DNA of 64,000 nucleotides from Proteles cristata cristata (Eukaryota > Chordata > Mammalia > Carnivora > Hyaenidae), in assembly GCA_017311185.1 (NCBI GenBank), contig JAESUZ010004919.1, forward strand, positions 292,406 through 356,405. The letters run 5' to 3'. Positions 11,960-22,178 of this stretch are shown here, piece by piece. The position numbers and the translations under genes were made by a program. Below the pieces are notes generated by a model. It made no database searches. It had not been told where the DNA came from and was given only the letters and a program-made list of their open reading frames with translations. The number at the start of each line of letters is the position of its first letter. The first letter of the stretch is position 1.

Positions 11960-12450
11960 CCTCTGCATTAGATTCCTAAGGCTGCTATAACAAATTACCA
12001 CAAACTTGATGGCTTCAAACAACAGACATGATTTCTTCACAATTCTGGAGGCAAGAAGCCTGTCAATAGCACCATACTAAATCAAGGTATCAGAAGAGCC
12101 ATTCTCCTACAGACTTTAGGGGAGAATCCATTCCTTGACGTTTTTGGTGTCTGTTGGCTACTGGGATTCCTTGGGTTGTAGTCACATTACTCAAATCTAC
12201 AAGACCATCATCTCCCATCTTTCTCTGTTCCACTTAAATATATTTCTTCTCTGTGTCTATGTAAAATCAACCTCGGACTTTGTAAGTCTTCTTTGATTGA
12301 ATTTAGAACCCACCTGGATAATCCAGGATAATCTCTCAGTCTCAGATATTTAATTTAATTTAATCAGCAAAGATGTTTTTTTCTTTTGCAACATTTATAG
12401 ATCCTGGGTCCTAGGACCTCATATCTTGGGCGGCCATTAGCCTACAGCAC
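11960..12450 (-). repeat. MaLR-like LTR, antisense
   Basis: GCTGCTATAACAAATTACCA, CAATTCTGGAGGCAAGAAGC, GGGGAGAATCCATTCCTTG and GATAATCCAGGATAATCTC are the complement of an old mammalian LTR ending 'tggtaatttgttatagcagcc'. The same family recurs at 17432-17965. Confidence 0.55.
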
Positions 12451-12499
12451 TTCCCTTTCAACACATGACTAATTTTCATTTTTATTAATGAGTCACTCA

Positions 12500-12690
12500 A
12501 GATAAATTATATTATGGTACTGTAGCAAACAGCCTCAGACTATTGGTGTCTTAAAACAACTGTTTATTTTTCTCTCATGTTACATGTCCGTCAGTGTCCT
12601 TAACAAGGATTGAGGCTGACTGAGTCTTTACTCTTGGGAATATGGCCTGGCACAGGAAGAAAGGGACTGTATGAATGTATACCATTAAGG
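12500..12690 (-). repeat. Possible MaLR-like LTR fragment, antisense
   Basis: TGTAGCAAACAGCCTCAGAC and TCTTAAAACAACTGTTTATT resemble the same general LTR 3' terminus, more decayed. It is broken by the SINE that follows and may continue to about 12960. Confidence 0.35.
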
Positions 12691-12902
12691 TTTTTTTTTT
12701 TTACTTTTTAAGAGTTTATTTATTTATTTTGAGAGAGGAAGAGAGCCAGTGGGTGAGGGGCAAGAGAGAAGGAGAGAGAGAATCCCAAGCAGGCTACACA
12801 CTGTCAGTACAGATCCCAATGTGGGGCATGAACTCACAAACCATGAGATCATGATGTGAGCCGAAGTCAGATGCTTAGCTGACTGAGCCACCCAGTTGCC
12901 CC
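12691..12902 (-). mobile_element. tRNA-Lys SINE, antisense
   Basis: Poly-T tail at left; TGACTGAGCCACCCAGTTGC head complement at right. A short duplication ACCATTAA flanks it (12681-12688 and about 12906-12913). Confidence 0.95.
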
Positions 12903-12960
12903 TACACCATTAACTTTAAAGACTGCCCATAGAAGGTTGCTTTTCACTGGCTACTCCTAA

Positions 12961-13880
12961 CCGTTTTAGACCCTACTGTGTGCCTATAAAGGGAAGAACC
13001 AGAAATTTGGTTAACATCTCTATAACAATCAAGCTATGTTTCAGTTAAAACCTCAATTTGATATAGAGGAAATTGATTTGGGATAAATATTAAGAGTTAA
13101 CTGAACTTATACAGAATGATGGGGTTTAGCAGCAGCATCAAAATTTTAACTTCGAAATTCCACTTTAAGATTTTAAATAGAAATTTAGAAAATATTATAT
13201 TACTTTTACTATCTTATCTTTTGAATAATAGGCTACCTTAAAATATGTCAGGTACTATCCAGAAGATCTGGACTGTTTTCCTGTAATTGGTATTGTTCAG
13301 ATTCGGAAGCATAATTGAACTAGGTACTGCTATATGGGTGGGCCTACCCATATTTCCTTGGGGTCTTGGGGAAAGATGTGATATTGTCTCAGACAATGCT
13401 GTGAATAAGAAGCTTTGACTTTGATGTTTGTCTTTTGAGTTGCTTTTTCAGTAGTAAGAAGATAGAAAATATAGGTTTTTATGTAGGGTCAAACAAAGGG
13501 CAGTGGCCAGTGAAAAAAAAGATGAATTATTGAAGTGTTATGAAGCTAAGGAGAACTTGAAATCAGTTTTAGATATTTGCAGTAAGGCCAAGTTCCTAAG
13601 GGAAGGCTTGAAGTCCTGCTTTTGGGTGGATAGCATTTGCTAAGAATGTACCCTCAGTACTGGCAAAGGGACACATTTATTTGATCATCTTGACAAAGAG
13701 GTTGTAGGAAATAAATTTTTTTTCTTATAGAGGAACATGGTGATATGATTTACATGAAAGTGTGTTATAAAGTAGAAAGCACTATGCAAATGTAGACTTC
13801 TTTATCCCTGAAATTTAATGTGTTAATTTATTGGAATGTCCCAGAATTTATAGTTCAATAGATGGAATGAATTTACTTTT
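12961..13880. other. Unique sequence; no gene recognised
   Basis: No repeat, RNA gene or coding signature is seen. Confidence 0.45.
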
Positions 13881-14194
13881 TACACACTTTAGAGGCATGC
13901 AATTGGACATCCAAAAGTCAGTGGGAAGAAATGTGCCAGTCAGAGGAAATAAAGGCAATTAGGCCATGAGTTAAGAGTGAGTATGAGGAAGTAGAGGAAA
14001 AATATAAGGATAAAATATAGAACTGGTAGGCAAGAGACTGATTAAGTTGGAGCCTCTGGACATGGAAGTATTTTCAAAAGAACTATGTAATGATAAGATT
14101 TTAATTTTAGAATGTTATATTGGCTGAAAATACAGAGGGGAGTTTGAGAGGGGAAAAAAGGAAAGCAGAGTATTGATGAAACTATTAGAATACT

Positions 14195-14195
<1 letters not shown>
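13881..14195. repeat. Possible ancient interspersed repeat, unassigned
   Basis: A purine-rich text with GATAAGATTTTAATTTTAGA, then TATATTGGCTGAAAATACAG and ATTAGAATACTCCAG, resembles an old mammalian repeat of the 'gatcagattttaattttaaaaagatcattttggctg' kind. Family not named with confidence. Confidence 0.3.

Positions 14196-14236
<41 letters not shown>
14196..14236. repeat. (AG)n microsatellite
   Basis: About 19 AG units after ACTCC and before AATCC. Confidence 0.95.
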
Positions 14237-14237
<1 letters not shown>

Positions 14238-14784
14238 CCTAGTCCACAGGGGCTGTTGAGACAACAGAAGTCAGTAGCATTAGTCTTTACCTAAACAGAA
14301 TGTGCACCTCACTCAGCTTGGCCTGAGATCTGTGATCATGGCTCTGTAGTCATGGGATTTCTGTCCCAGTGTCTTCTGACATTCTTTGATCTCTATAGTG
14401 TTTATATTTGGAGTCATCTTTGTATGGTGTTTTGGATCTGTGTGATTCAGCTTAAGTTATAATGTGCACTTATTTCTTTTTCCTTTTTTTCTTTTTTAAT
14501 TTTTTTTGTTTTGCTTTGGGAGGGTCCCTAAATGAATGGCACTTTAGAAGCAGCAGAAGGAGCAGGCACTTCTGAGCAAACACAGTTAATGGCATGGACA
14601 GAAATCTTGAGATAAGAATGAAAATGAATAATGACTCATAAGGGATTTGAGAAAAAATGATTGATTTGAAAACTGTTCCAAAGTGGATGAGTAATTGGTG
14701 TCTATGAAGGAAGGAAATAAAATAATGGAAAAGAAGATAATCCTAGTTGTCTAATTCCGTACATTCTCCGTACAGAAAGGAAAA

Positions 14785-14825
14785 CTTGAATTTACAAACT
14801 GTACAGTCCAGTTCGTAAATTCAAG
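14785..14825. repeat. Near-perfect hairpin, 15-bp arms
   Basis: CTTGAATTTACAAAC at 14785-14799 faces GTTCGTAAATTCAAG at 14811-14825, with one mismatch and an 11-nt loop. GTACAG occurs three times nearby. Not part of a recognised repeat. Confidence 0.85.
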
Positions 14826-15019
14826 AGAAGCTGTACAGCCCAGCAATTGTACTTTCACAAATTTATGCTGTATATAAAGTAATGCATATTAGCAAAATAG
14901 CACATATAAACTAAGACTTGTAGGAGCAATGTTAATACAAGAAAAGAATGTGTATAATTGCTATCAGTACAATTTATTAAATGAACTATAATACATTTAT
15001 ACAATGTCATATTATGCAC

Positions 15020-15037
15020 AATTAAAAGCAGTTCTAA
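15020..15037. repeat. Left TSD of outer SINE at 15041-15422
   Basis: AATTAAAAGCAGTTCTAA closely matches AAAATTAAGCAGTTCTAA at 15424-15441. Confidence 0.85.
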
Positions 15038-15040
15038 AAT

Positions 15041-15422
15041 TTAATTTTCTTTAAGTTTACTTATTAGAGAGACAGGGGCACTGGGTGGCTCAGTCAGTTA
15101 AGTGCCTGACTTCAGCTCAGGCCATGATCTTGCGGTTCATGAGTTGAGCCAGATCCTGCTTCAGATTCTGTGTCTTCCTCTCTCTCTCTCCCTTCCCCTT
15201 GCTCTCTCTCTCTCTCTCTGCCTCAAAAATAAACATTAAAAATTTTTATTAGAGACAGAGCATGCTAGTGGAGGAGGGGCAGGAAGAGAGGAAGAGAGAA
15301 TCCCAAGCAGACTCTGGGCTGTCAGTGCTGAACCCAACATGGGGCTCAGACTCATGAACCATGAGATCATAACCTGAGCCAACACCAAGAATAGGTTGCT
15401 TAACTGGGTCACCGAGGCACTC
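15041..15422 (-). mobile_element. Outer tRNA-Lys SINE, antisense, split by another SINE
   Basis: Tail complement at 15041-15074, body and head complement at 15243-15422 (ACTGGGTCACCGAGGCACTC). It is bracketed by the 18-bp TSD listed above. A plus-strand SINE interrupts it at 15075-15242. Confidence 0.9.
15075..15242 (+). mobile_element. Inner SINE nested in an antisense SINE
   Basis: Head GGGCACTGGGTGGCTCAGTC, short body, CT-rich run, tail CTCAAAAATAAACATTAAAA. The host sequence TTATTAGAGAGACAG / TTATTAGAGACAG is duplicated at its edges. The body lacks about 35 bases after CATGAGTTGAGCC, including part of the B-box region. Confidence 0.9.
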
Positions 15423-15499
15423 CAAAATTAAGCAGTTCTAAGAACTAATATGGAATATATCTAAATCATATTTTGGGGTGAAAAAGAATGCTAGAGAAG

Positions 15500-15547
15500 T
15501 GTGTGTGTGTGAATATGTGTGCATGTATGCCTATGTATGTGTGTACT
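15500..15547. repeat. Imperfect (TG)n tract
   Basis: GTGTGTGTGTGTGAATATGT followed by degenerate ATGTATG units. Confidence 0.8.
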
Positions 15548-15799
15548 TTCATACACATCACATACAGTGTTTTCATTCACTTCCTCTGAGAAGAAGACAC
15601 CAGCACAGGATTAGTTGTGTAAAATATTTTTGAGGGGAAAAGGAGAGGGAGCCATAGGAGGTGGGGAAAGTTTTGACACTGTCATGCAATGTATCCCCTA
15701 GGAACGGAAAGAAAGAAATATGATTGCTTGAAAGAGCCCAGACTACAACACAACTTTGATGAAGCTGATTGGGATTCTTCAAGTAAAAATCACTAAATG

Positions 15800-17431
15800 A
15801 TGGTGTCCTATATTTCAGAAAAAAAACAGGCCTACATGCTCACTCATTAGCTGGAAATAGTCCGTGGGCATCAGTGTTGATATACTAGTGATTTCAGAGG
15901 GCAGCACCTGAGGCTGTTGGTCAGTTACACTCCTGAAGCAGGAGACCAAAGATGCATATATTCATATCTGCTGTAATTCATTCTTTTTATGAAAAAGATC
16001 TATTTTACATGCAAGTTTGGGAATAGCTCCCCCATAGCTCTCCCATCTATGTACTTCTCTTCCTAAAGGAAAACAGACAAGTGTTAATGGAACAATCTGG
16101 TTTTAATCATTGAGTTTGGTCTTGTAGCTGTACTCATTCTTTATTTCCTATATCATCCATGCTAAAGTTCACTTATCATCAGCTGTCACCTCAGTATATC
16201 TTGGTAGCTTATTAAGTACTGTGATCCAAAGTGTCATTCTCAAGGGGTCATTTTGTTTTCAGGATGGAGTTGCAGTACATGGAAATGCATACTTAAAATA
16301 GGACAAGAAATTATCAGGGAGCACCAAAATTTATCAGCTGGTTTCACCACATCCTCTCTCTCCATTGTATATAAGAAACCGTGCTTCTTTCTGCTTATCA
16401 GGGTTAATTATGCATGCCAGTATGGCGATTCTCCTTTTCAGCTATCAGTCCCAACATAAGGAGCCTTAAAATCCCTGGTGTAACTTGCAGTTTGCAGGCC
16501 AATGGAACCATTGCTGTGTTTCCTTACAAAGTGTGTCAACTTTGTGAACTATGATCTCCAACCTTGAAGAGCCCAGGGATGTGGGAAGAGGAAGTACACA
16601 TTTCCCTATTGGGTCCTTAGGAATAAAAATAATGGGAGCCATATTTTGGGACCTATGCAGTCTTCCTACTCAGGACACAACAATCATAAAATCCTCAGAT
16701 TCAATGTGTATGCTTTATTCTGAAATATAGCATTCCATCATTTCACATTGCTGCTTTTTTGCTTTTGAGAGAGTAATTCAGCTGTGCATTTAAAAAGTTA
16801 AGCTGTTTCAGATTTTTATGGGACCAATTATTTCCAGATGGTACATTGTGTTCTATAATCTTTCACTGTGAAGTGAGTCTAATGGTTATATTCTATTCTG
16901 TGCCAGACTCCATGCCTTTAGATCAGGTATTATGTAAGCTCCTGTACAGTGGTTCCAGATCACCCTTTGAAAGCAGAAAAGGTAAATGCATACTCAGAAA
17001 TTTGTCTCTTTCTCAGAATATGGATTTCTGAGTCCAAACTGGATTGAGCCCACTATAGTCAAGATGCCATCAGGTCGCTGGTTGATTCCCTTGAGGAATA
17101 TTGCTATATTATAGGTTCAGTGTTGGTCTTTTTCTGAACTCTTGGTCTTTCAGACACAGCAATGGCCAGTAAGAATTCATGCTGTTGGATAGCCTCAGTC
17201 TCTGCCACCTTGTCCCTTTTTGTGCCTAAAGGGTATGTTCTTAAATGGTGGATGAAGAAGCTTGGCTAACATCAGCTGGACAAGTCATTTTGTCAATGTG
17301 CTTTATTTCAATGCTTCATTGTGGTGTATGTTTTCTAGTAAGCTTTAACACATACTACAAAAATCTCCCTGCTGTGCACACATTCTCATATATATATCCC
17401 CATGTTTGTACTACAGATCTTGTCTCTAGTT
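15800..17431 (-). mobile_element. Decayed ERVL/ERV3-class retroviral internal region, antisense (left part)
   Basis: Long, moderately GC-balanced text with the character of an antisense ERVL/ERV3-type internal region. It continues beyond the LTR at 17432-17965, where the resemblance is clearer. All frames are disrupted and no intact retroviral domain can be read. The assignment of this left part is inferred from continuity and style rather than from a definite domain. Confidence 0.35.
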
Positions 17432-17965
17432 GTGTTAATTTTCTACTGCTACTATAACAAATTGCCACAAAGCCAACAATGTAAAACAATACAAATTCAT
17501 TCTTCTGTAGTTATGTAGATTAGAAGTCTGACACTCATTTTATTAGATTAAAAATCAAGGTTTTGGCAGGACCATTTCCTTTATGGAAATTTTAGGGAAG
17601 TACTTGTTTTTTTGCTTTTTCTAGTTTCTAGAGGTTTTCACATTCCTTAACTTATAGCCTTTTTTCCTATGTCCTCAAGGCCAGTAAGGTTACATCCTTC
17701 TTACTGTTTTTCCATTGTCATACATCCTTCTCAACACAACAACAACAACAAAAATTATCCCCTTTTAAGAATGTGTGTGCTTTGATAGGGCCCACCCAAA
17801 TAGTAGAGAATAATCTCCCCATTCTTATCTAAGTAAGGTTAAGGACTTTGTAATTGCACTGCAAAGTCCCTTTTGACATGTGAGGTAACATAATCTTAGG
17901 TTCCAGGAATCATGACATGTTCACATTGAAGGAGTGGGGGTGGGGAGTATTCTTCCTACCACACT
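17432..17965 (-). repeat. MaLR-like LTR, antisense, inside the retroviral region
   Basis: TTCTACTGCTACTATAACAA, ATTAGAAGTCTGACACTCAT, GATAGGGCCCACCC, GAATAATCTCCCCATT, GCAAAGTCCCTTTTGACATG and TTCTTCCTACCACA are the complement of the same old LTR family seen at 11960-12450. Confidence 0.55.
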
Positions 17966-18407
17966 GGTTTTCTAGTTCTTTTCCTTTCAGACTCCTGACC
18001 GCATAGGCAAACCATTGATCTAGGAACCTGTATGCACCCTCACATTAGGCCAGCTTTCCTCCACTCAGTGTGGAAGACTATGTACACTATTGTGGTTATG
18101 TCTACTGAGAAGATTTTTCATCTCCATCATCTTTCAAAACAACTCTTTAATGTAGCTGAATTCAACTGCCATTCATTTTTCATTTCCACCCTGAGCGTCT
18201 ATCAATATGCCAACTGCAGATTATTATTTCTCCTTCTTCAACTGGTCATAAGGGCCCCTCCCGACAATATGGCTATAGACACAGACTAGGCACCTCATCA
18301 TGCAGCTTACTTGTACCTTCTCACCCTAAGGGCTCAAAGCAGGCCAAATATTTCCATCTTAAAATGCATGCTTACTAAACTCATCTGAATTTTTACATTT
18401 AGTGCTT
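17966..18407 (-). mobile_element. Decayed ERVL/ERV3-class internal region, antisense (middle part)
   Basis: Read on the minus strand, the text resembles pol-like sequence of ERVL-class elements. Stop codons and frameshifts occur in every frame. The open frame at 18032-18289 on the plus strand is a shadow. Confidence 0.4.
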
Positions 18408-18426
18408 CCAACAGAACACAACTCTT
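18408..18426. repeat. Left TSD of SINE at 18427-18656
   Basis: CCAACAGAACACAACTCTT is repeated exactly at 18657-18675, a 19-bp perfect target duplication. Confidence 0.97.
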
Positions 18427-18656
18427 TTTTTTTTTTTTTTACTTTTTAAATGTTTTATTTATTTTTGAGAGAGAGATAGAGACAGCATGAGCAAGGGAGG
18501 GTCAGAGAAAGAGGGAGTCACAGAATCCCAAGACAGGTTCCAGGATCTGAGGTAGTTGTCAGCACAGAGCCCAATGCGGGGCTCGAACCCACAAACCATG
18601 AGATCATGACCTGAGCCGAAGTCGGACACTTAACTGACTGAACCACCCAGGCGCCC
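18427..18656 (-). mobile_element. tRNA-Lys SINE, antisense, perfect 19-bp TSD
   Basis: Poly-T tail, GAGAGAGATAGAGACAGC middle, ACCACCCAGGCGCCC head complement. The intact 19-bp TSD fixes both edges to the base. Confidence 0.97.
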
Positions 18657-18675
18657 CCAACAGAACACAACTCTT
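18657..18675. repeat. Right TSD of SINE at 18427-18656
   Basis: Second copy of CCAACAGAACACAACTCTT. Confidence 0.97.
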
Positions 18676-19850
18676 AATGATCCAGACTGCTTTGGACTAT
18701 ATTGTAACAGAGAGTGGGAGAGTTAATATAAATCTGAAGCAAAACTATAAATGAATATTGTTGTCCAGCTAACATGAACGTAAACTGTTTCTCATTTTCT
18801 TATCTAAGTGAAATGGAAAAAAATAATATGTATCAAGTCAGTGATCACATACATGTACATGAGAGTTTACTCATGTGCTCTATGCGAAATACAATGACTA
18901 ACACAGCAGCTGGGTCTAGACTTCTGCCTGGCTACGCCTGCAGTGTTCTGTAGCCATCCCCAGGAATCATCTGGTTTCTGTGGAAACCAGAGTGGCTAAT
19001 GAAGTGGAGGTATGATAGAGACACAGTCATGTTTCTTTTAAGGTTTTACTGATGGCACTAATCTATGTTTATCTTGTGTCACAGTCTAAGAATTCAATGT
19101 TGGAGTTACTCTAATTGTTAAGTATATCCATTCCAATTATGTATTTGGTGACTGGGGACCTTGTGAGCCCACTGTAAGCCAGGATCTTAGCCAGTACCCC
19201 AATTTATTACTTGGTCTCTGTAAGCTCTCACTCATAATAAGGCAGTTGTGATAGCTTTTTGGGTCTCTTGGTTCCAATATGAAGTCAGACCTTGAGTGTA
19301 TAATCCTTGAAATAACTGGCTATTTCCCTTTCCCTGAGAGTGGGAAAGCCATCACATTATATACTTTTTATGGTGTTGGGAGGTCTTTTCTCACCATGAT
19401 ATAGCAACTTTAATCAATTGATTCTATATCTAAAATCAGGCTGACATCTGGGACTGAGCAAGGAATTTTGGCCTTGGGTTGCAATGAATGGTTTCAAACT
19501 CCTGCAGGTTTTTGTACAAATGGCTAGGCCCTAGATTTAATAGAATTATTTTTCCATGGACCACCAGCATTGAGAATTTCTGTGGTAAAGTCTATCCCTC
19601 ACTGACCAAGACTATATTACATAGCTATACTATGGGTAGAGAGGTATACAAAATGTGAATAGTGGTTTATTCTTTTCTCATTGGGGTAGGAGCCAACCAT
19701 TCCCTTTGAATGGAACCCAACTGGTTTCACTCGCCAACGAGATCAGTGTCAATTCTGTGGTAAATAACTGTTGGATTGTACAATGCAAACCTTTCTGTAC
19801 CAACATAGCATGGCAGGATAAAGAGCAAGGTGTGGGAGGAAAATGAGGTA
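18676..19850 (-). mobile_element. Decayed ERV3/ERVL-type internal region, antisense (right part)
   Basis: The segments GACCTTGTGAGCCCACTGTA, TAGCCAGTACCCCAATTTAT, TTTCCCTGAGAGTGGGAAAG, GGGAGGTCTTTTCTCACCAT and CTGGTTTCACTCGCCAACGA follow the order of an ERV3/ERVL-class (HERV16-like) internal region in reverse. This is the best-supported part of the element. No open retroviral frame survives. Confidence 0.5.
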
Positions 19851-20617
19851 GGTCAATGTTTCTATAGCCTATATTAAAGGGAAGGAAGTAGAAATTGTAG
19901 ATGTCTGAGCAGATGTTTAGAAAAGAGACCAGAGAGTAAAGATCTGAGATCTAGGACATACTGAGCACTAATGAAAAGGCATTGAGCACTTTGCATGAAA
20001 AAGGGAAGATTTAGAAAGCACATGGCAGTTGTCTTACTCTATCTGCAAGTTTGCCATGTGTAACATTTGCACAGGAATTTTTGGTTTACTTTGAAGTGAT
20101 CCTCATGAATTTGCAGATTACCAGATACCTATACTGCAGTAGAATTATACCAGAAAGCATTGCAAGTGCTTCTGTAACTCTTCAGTTGTGAAAATTAACA
20201 ACTATGAAATTAAATTCAAATTTATGAAAAGCTGTGGGGTCTTTGGAGAAAAGTGATGGCATGGAATACATGCCAGGAAATTAATATGTGCATATATGTG
20301 TATGTTTGGTAAAATCTGAAACTGTTATAATAATTGAAGTTTTCCTAATCAGTATCATCCAAGAAGCACAAAATACTTCGTAAATTAATGAGTTTAATTG
20401 CTTTCACTGTGTGAGTAAATCAAAAGTCCCAGAGAGTTCAAATACTTCATTTTAAATATTGTGGGGAAAGACTGTCATCTTGATTCAAAGTACATCTGAA
20501 CTTCCTGGTTTAAATTCTATGCTATATTATGTCTCTTTTGTTAATTAGTAATTTAATGACTGTTATTAATAGTAAGATAACTAACATTTACCTTTTACAC
20601 TGCAAAGTACATCATTT
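19851..20617. other. Unique AT-rich sequence; nothing recognised
   Basis: No repeat or gene signature is seen. Confidence 0.45.
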
Positions 20618-20805
20618 TCTTTAATCATTATTATTATCTTTTTATGTTCATTCATTTTTGAGAGAGAGAGGCAGAGCACAAGCAGGGGAGGGGCAGAGAG
20701 GGGGAGGTGGAGACACAGAATTTGAAGCAGGCTCTAGGCTCTGAGCTGTCAGCACAGAGCCCAGCCTGGGGCCTGAAGTCACAGACTGGATGATCATAAC
20801 CTGAA

Positions 20806-20821
20806 CCAAAGTGGGACTCTT
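20806..20821. repeat. Left TSD of inner SINE at 20822-21059
   Basis: CCAAAGTGGGACTCTT, part of the host SINE, is repeated exactly at 21060-21075. Confidence 0.95.
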
Positions 20822-21059
20822 TTTTTTTTTTTTTTAATTTTTTTTATGTTTTATTTATTTCTAGGAGAGAGATAGAGAGAGAGAGACAGTGTGAGCAGGA
20901 GAGGGTCAGAGAGAGAGGGAGACACAGACTCTGAAACAGGCTCCAGGCTCTGAGCTGGTAGTCAGCACAGAGCCCGACGCGGGGCTCGAACCCACGAACT
21001 GCGAGATCATGACCTAAGCGAAAGTCGGACGCTTAACCGACTAAGCCACCCAGGCGCCC
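20822..21059 (-). mobile_element. Young felid SINE nested in an older SINE
   Basis: Left poly-T with TTTATTTATTTCTAGGAGAG, then GACAGTGTGAGCAGG, CAGAGCCCGACGCGGGGCTC, and the head complement ACTAAGCCACCCAGGCGCCC. It sits in the host between ACTCTT and AACTGAC, bracketed by a perfect 16-bp TSD. Confidence 0.97.
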
Positions 21060-21075
21060 CCAAAGTGGGACTCTT
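21060..21075. repeat. Right TSD of inner SINE at 20822-21059
   Basis: Second copy of CCAAAGTGGGACTCTT. Confidence 0.95.
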
Positions 21076-21142
21076 AACTGACTGAGTCATTCAGGTACCC
21101 TGTCCTTTAATCTTTAAAAAAAAAAAAAAAATCATATCTGTA

Positions 21143-21357
21143 TAGGGTGCCTGTGTGGCTCAGTCGGTTAAGCATCTGACTGGCCTCACAGTTTGTGAGT
21201 TTGAGCCCCCTCCTCCCCCCCGCCCCCGCATTGGGCACTGACACTGACCGTGCATAGCCTGCTTGGGATTCTCTCTTCCTTTTTCTCTGCCCTTCCCCTG
21301 CTTGCACTTTCTCACTATCTCTCTCAAAATAAATAAACAAACTTTTTTTAAAAAAGC
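21143..21357 (+). mobile_element. tRNA-Lys SINE with C-rich expansion
   Basis: Head AGGGTGCCTGTGTGGCTCAG, tail CTCAAAATAAATAAACAAAC. CATATCTGTA is duplicated at its edges (about 21134-21143 and 21360-21369). The segment after TTGAGCCCCC is expanded into a C-rich run at 21206-21228. The minus-strand frames at 21107-21424 and 21160-21552 are produced by this element. Confidence 0.93.
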
Positions 21358-21679
21358 ACATATCTGTAAAAATAAAAGGGTATCTGTTTTTAGACATAGT
21401 GTACATTGAGAAAACAGAAGCCAAAAAAAAAAAATGGTAGTTGAGTTCCCTAACGTTGCCTGGCTAGTAAGGAAGGGGACCAGGCAGGGAAGACCTTCTG
21501 CCTCCTGGTGCAGATCTCTTGTTACCACTTCAGTATTTGCATAACAGCTCATGTGGTATTCTGAAGTTTAAAGGTGACTTTTGATCATTATGTCTCCCAT
21601 CACACCTCTAAGTAATTAGAAATCAGTTAATGTTTGTTGAACTGAAATCGTGTGATAATGACATATAACTAAAGCATGT

Positions 21680-21702
21680 CTTTTTTTTTTTTTTTTTTTT
21701 TT
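21680..21702. repeat. Poly-T tract
   Basis: About 22 consecutive T before CAGTGAAG. Confidence 0.95.
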
Positions 21703-21925
21703 CAGTGAAGTCATATAAAGTGGCTCTGGAGTCAGATTGCTACTCCCTTTCCTAGTTGTATGAGCTCAGGCATGCTTCCTATACTCTCTAGATCTCAGTT
21801 TCCTCAGTTGTAAACTGGAGGTAGCAATAGCAGAACTTCATGGAGTTGTTTATGTGGGTTAATCAAATTAATATATGTAAATTACTGAAAACATTGCCTG
21901 GCAAAACTAAGATTTCAGTAAACAT
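21703..21925 (+). repeat. MIR element
   Basis: Good MIR order: GGCTCTGGAGTCAGATTGCT, CTAGTTGTATGAGCTCAGGC, ATCTCAGTTTCCTCAGTTGT, AACTGGAGGTAGCAATAGCA, TGGAGTTGTTTATGTGGGTT and CATTGCCTGGC. The best preserved MIR in the window. Confidence 0.8.
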
Positions 21926-21993
21926 CATCACTCTTCTGGAATATTTTCATCATGGAAATACAGTGCTTGGCTTCTTTTAAAACAATGGAGTCT

Positions 21994-22178
21994 CCTGAGT
22001 GCCTGGGTGGCTCAGTCGGTTAAACATCCCACTTTGGCTCAGGTCATTATCTCACAGGTTTCTGAGTTTGATCCCTGTATCAGGCTTCTCTGCCTTCAGT
22101 GCAGAGCTTGCTTTGGACCCTCTGTTTCTCTTTCTCTCTCTCAAAAATAAATAAACACTAAAAAAAGAGAGAGAGAAT
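21994..22178 (+). mobile_element. tRNA-Lys SINE
   Basis: Head GAGTGCCTGGGTGGCTCAGT, CAGGTTTCTGAGTTTGATCC around the B-box region, short CT segment, tail CTCAAAAATAAATAAACACT. AATGGA flanks both sides. Confidence 0.93.

Larger units (their letters stand above)
20628..21101 (-). mobile_element. Outer old SINE, antisense, split by a younger SINE
   Basis: Tail and body complement at 20628-20821 and head complement at 21060-21101 (TGACTGAGTCATTCAGGTAC). A short CTTTAATC duplication flanks it. The head proximal to the A box is separated from the body by the inner SINE. Confidence 0.9.

Noticed and set aside
21107..21552. Two overlapping minus-strand open frames of 105 and 130 codons, the longest outside the L1
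   Set aside because: They run through the antisense of a SINE and flanking poly-A/T. The glycine-rich part comes from the C-run expansion.
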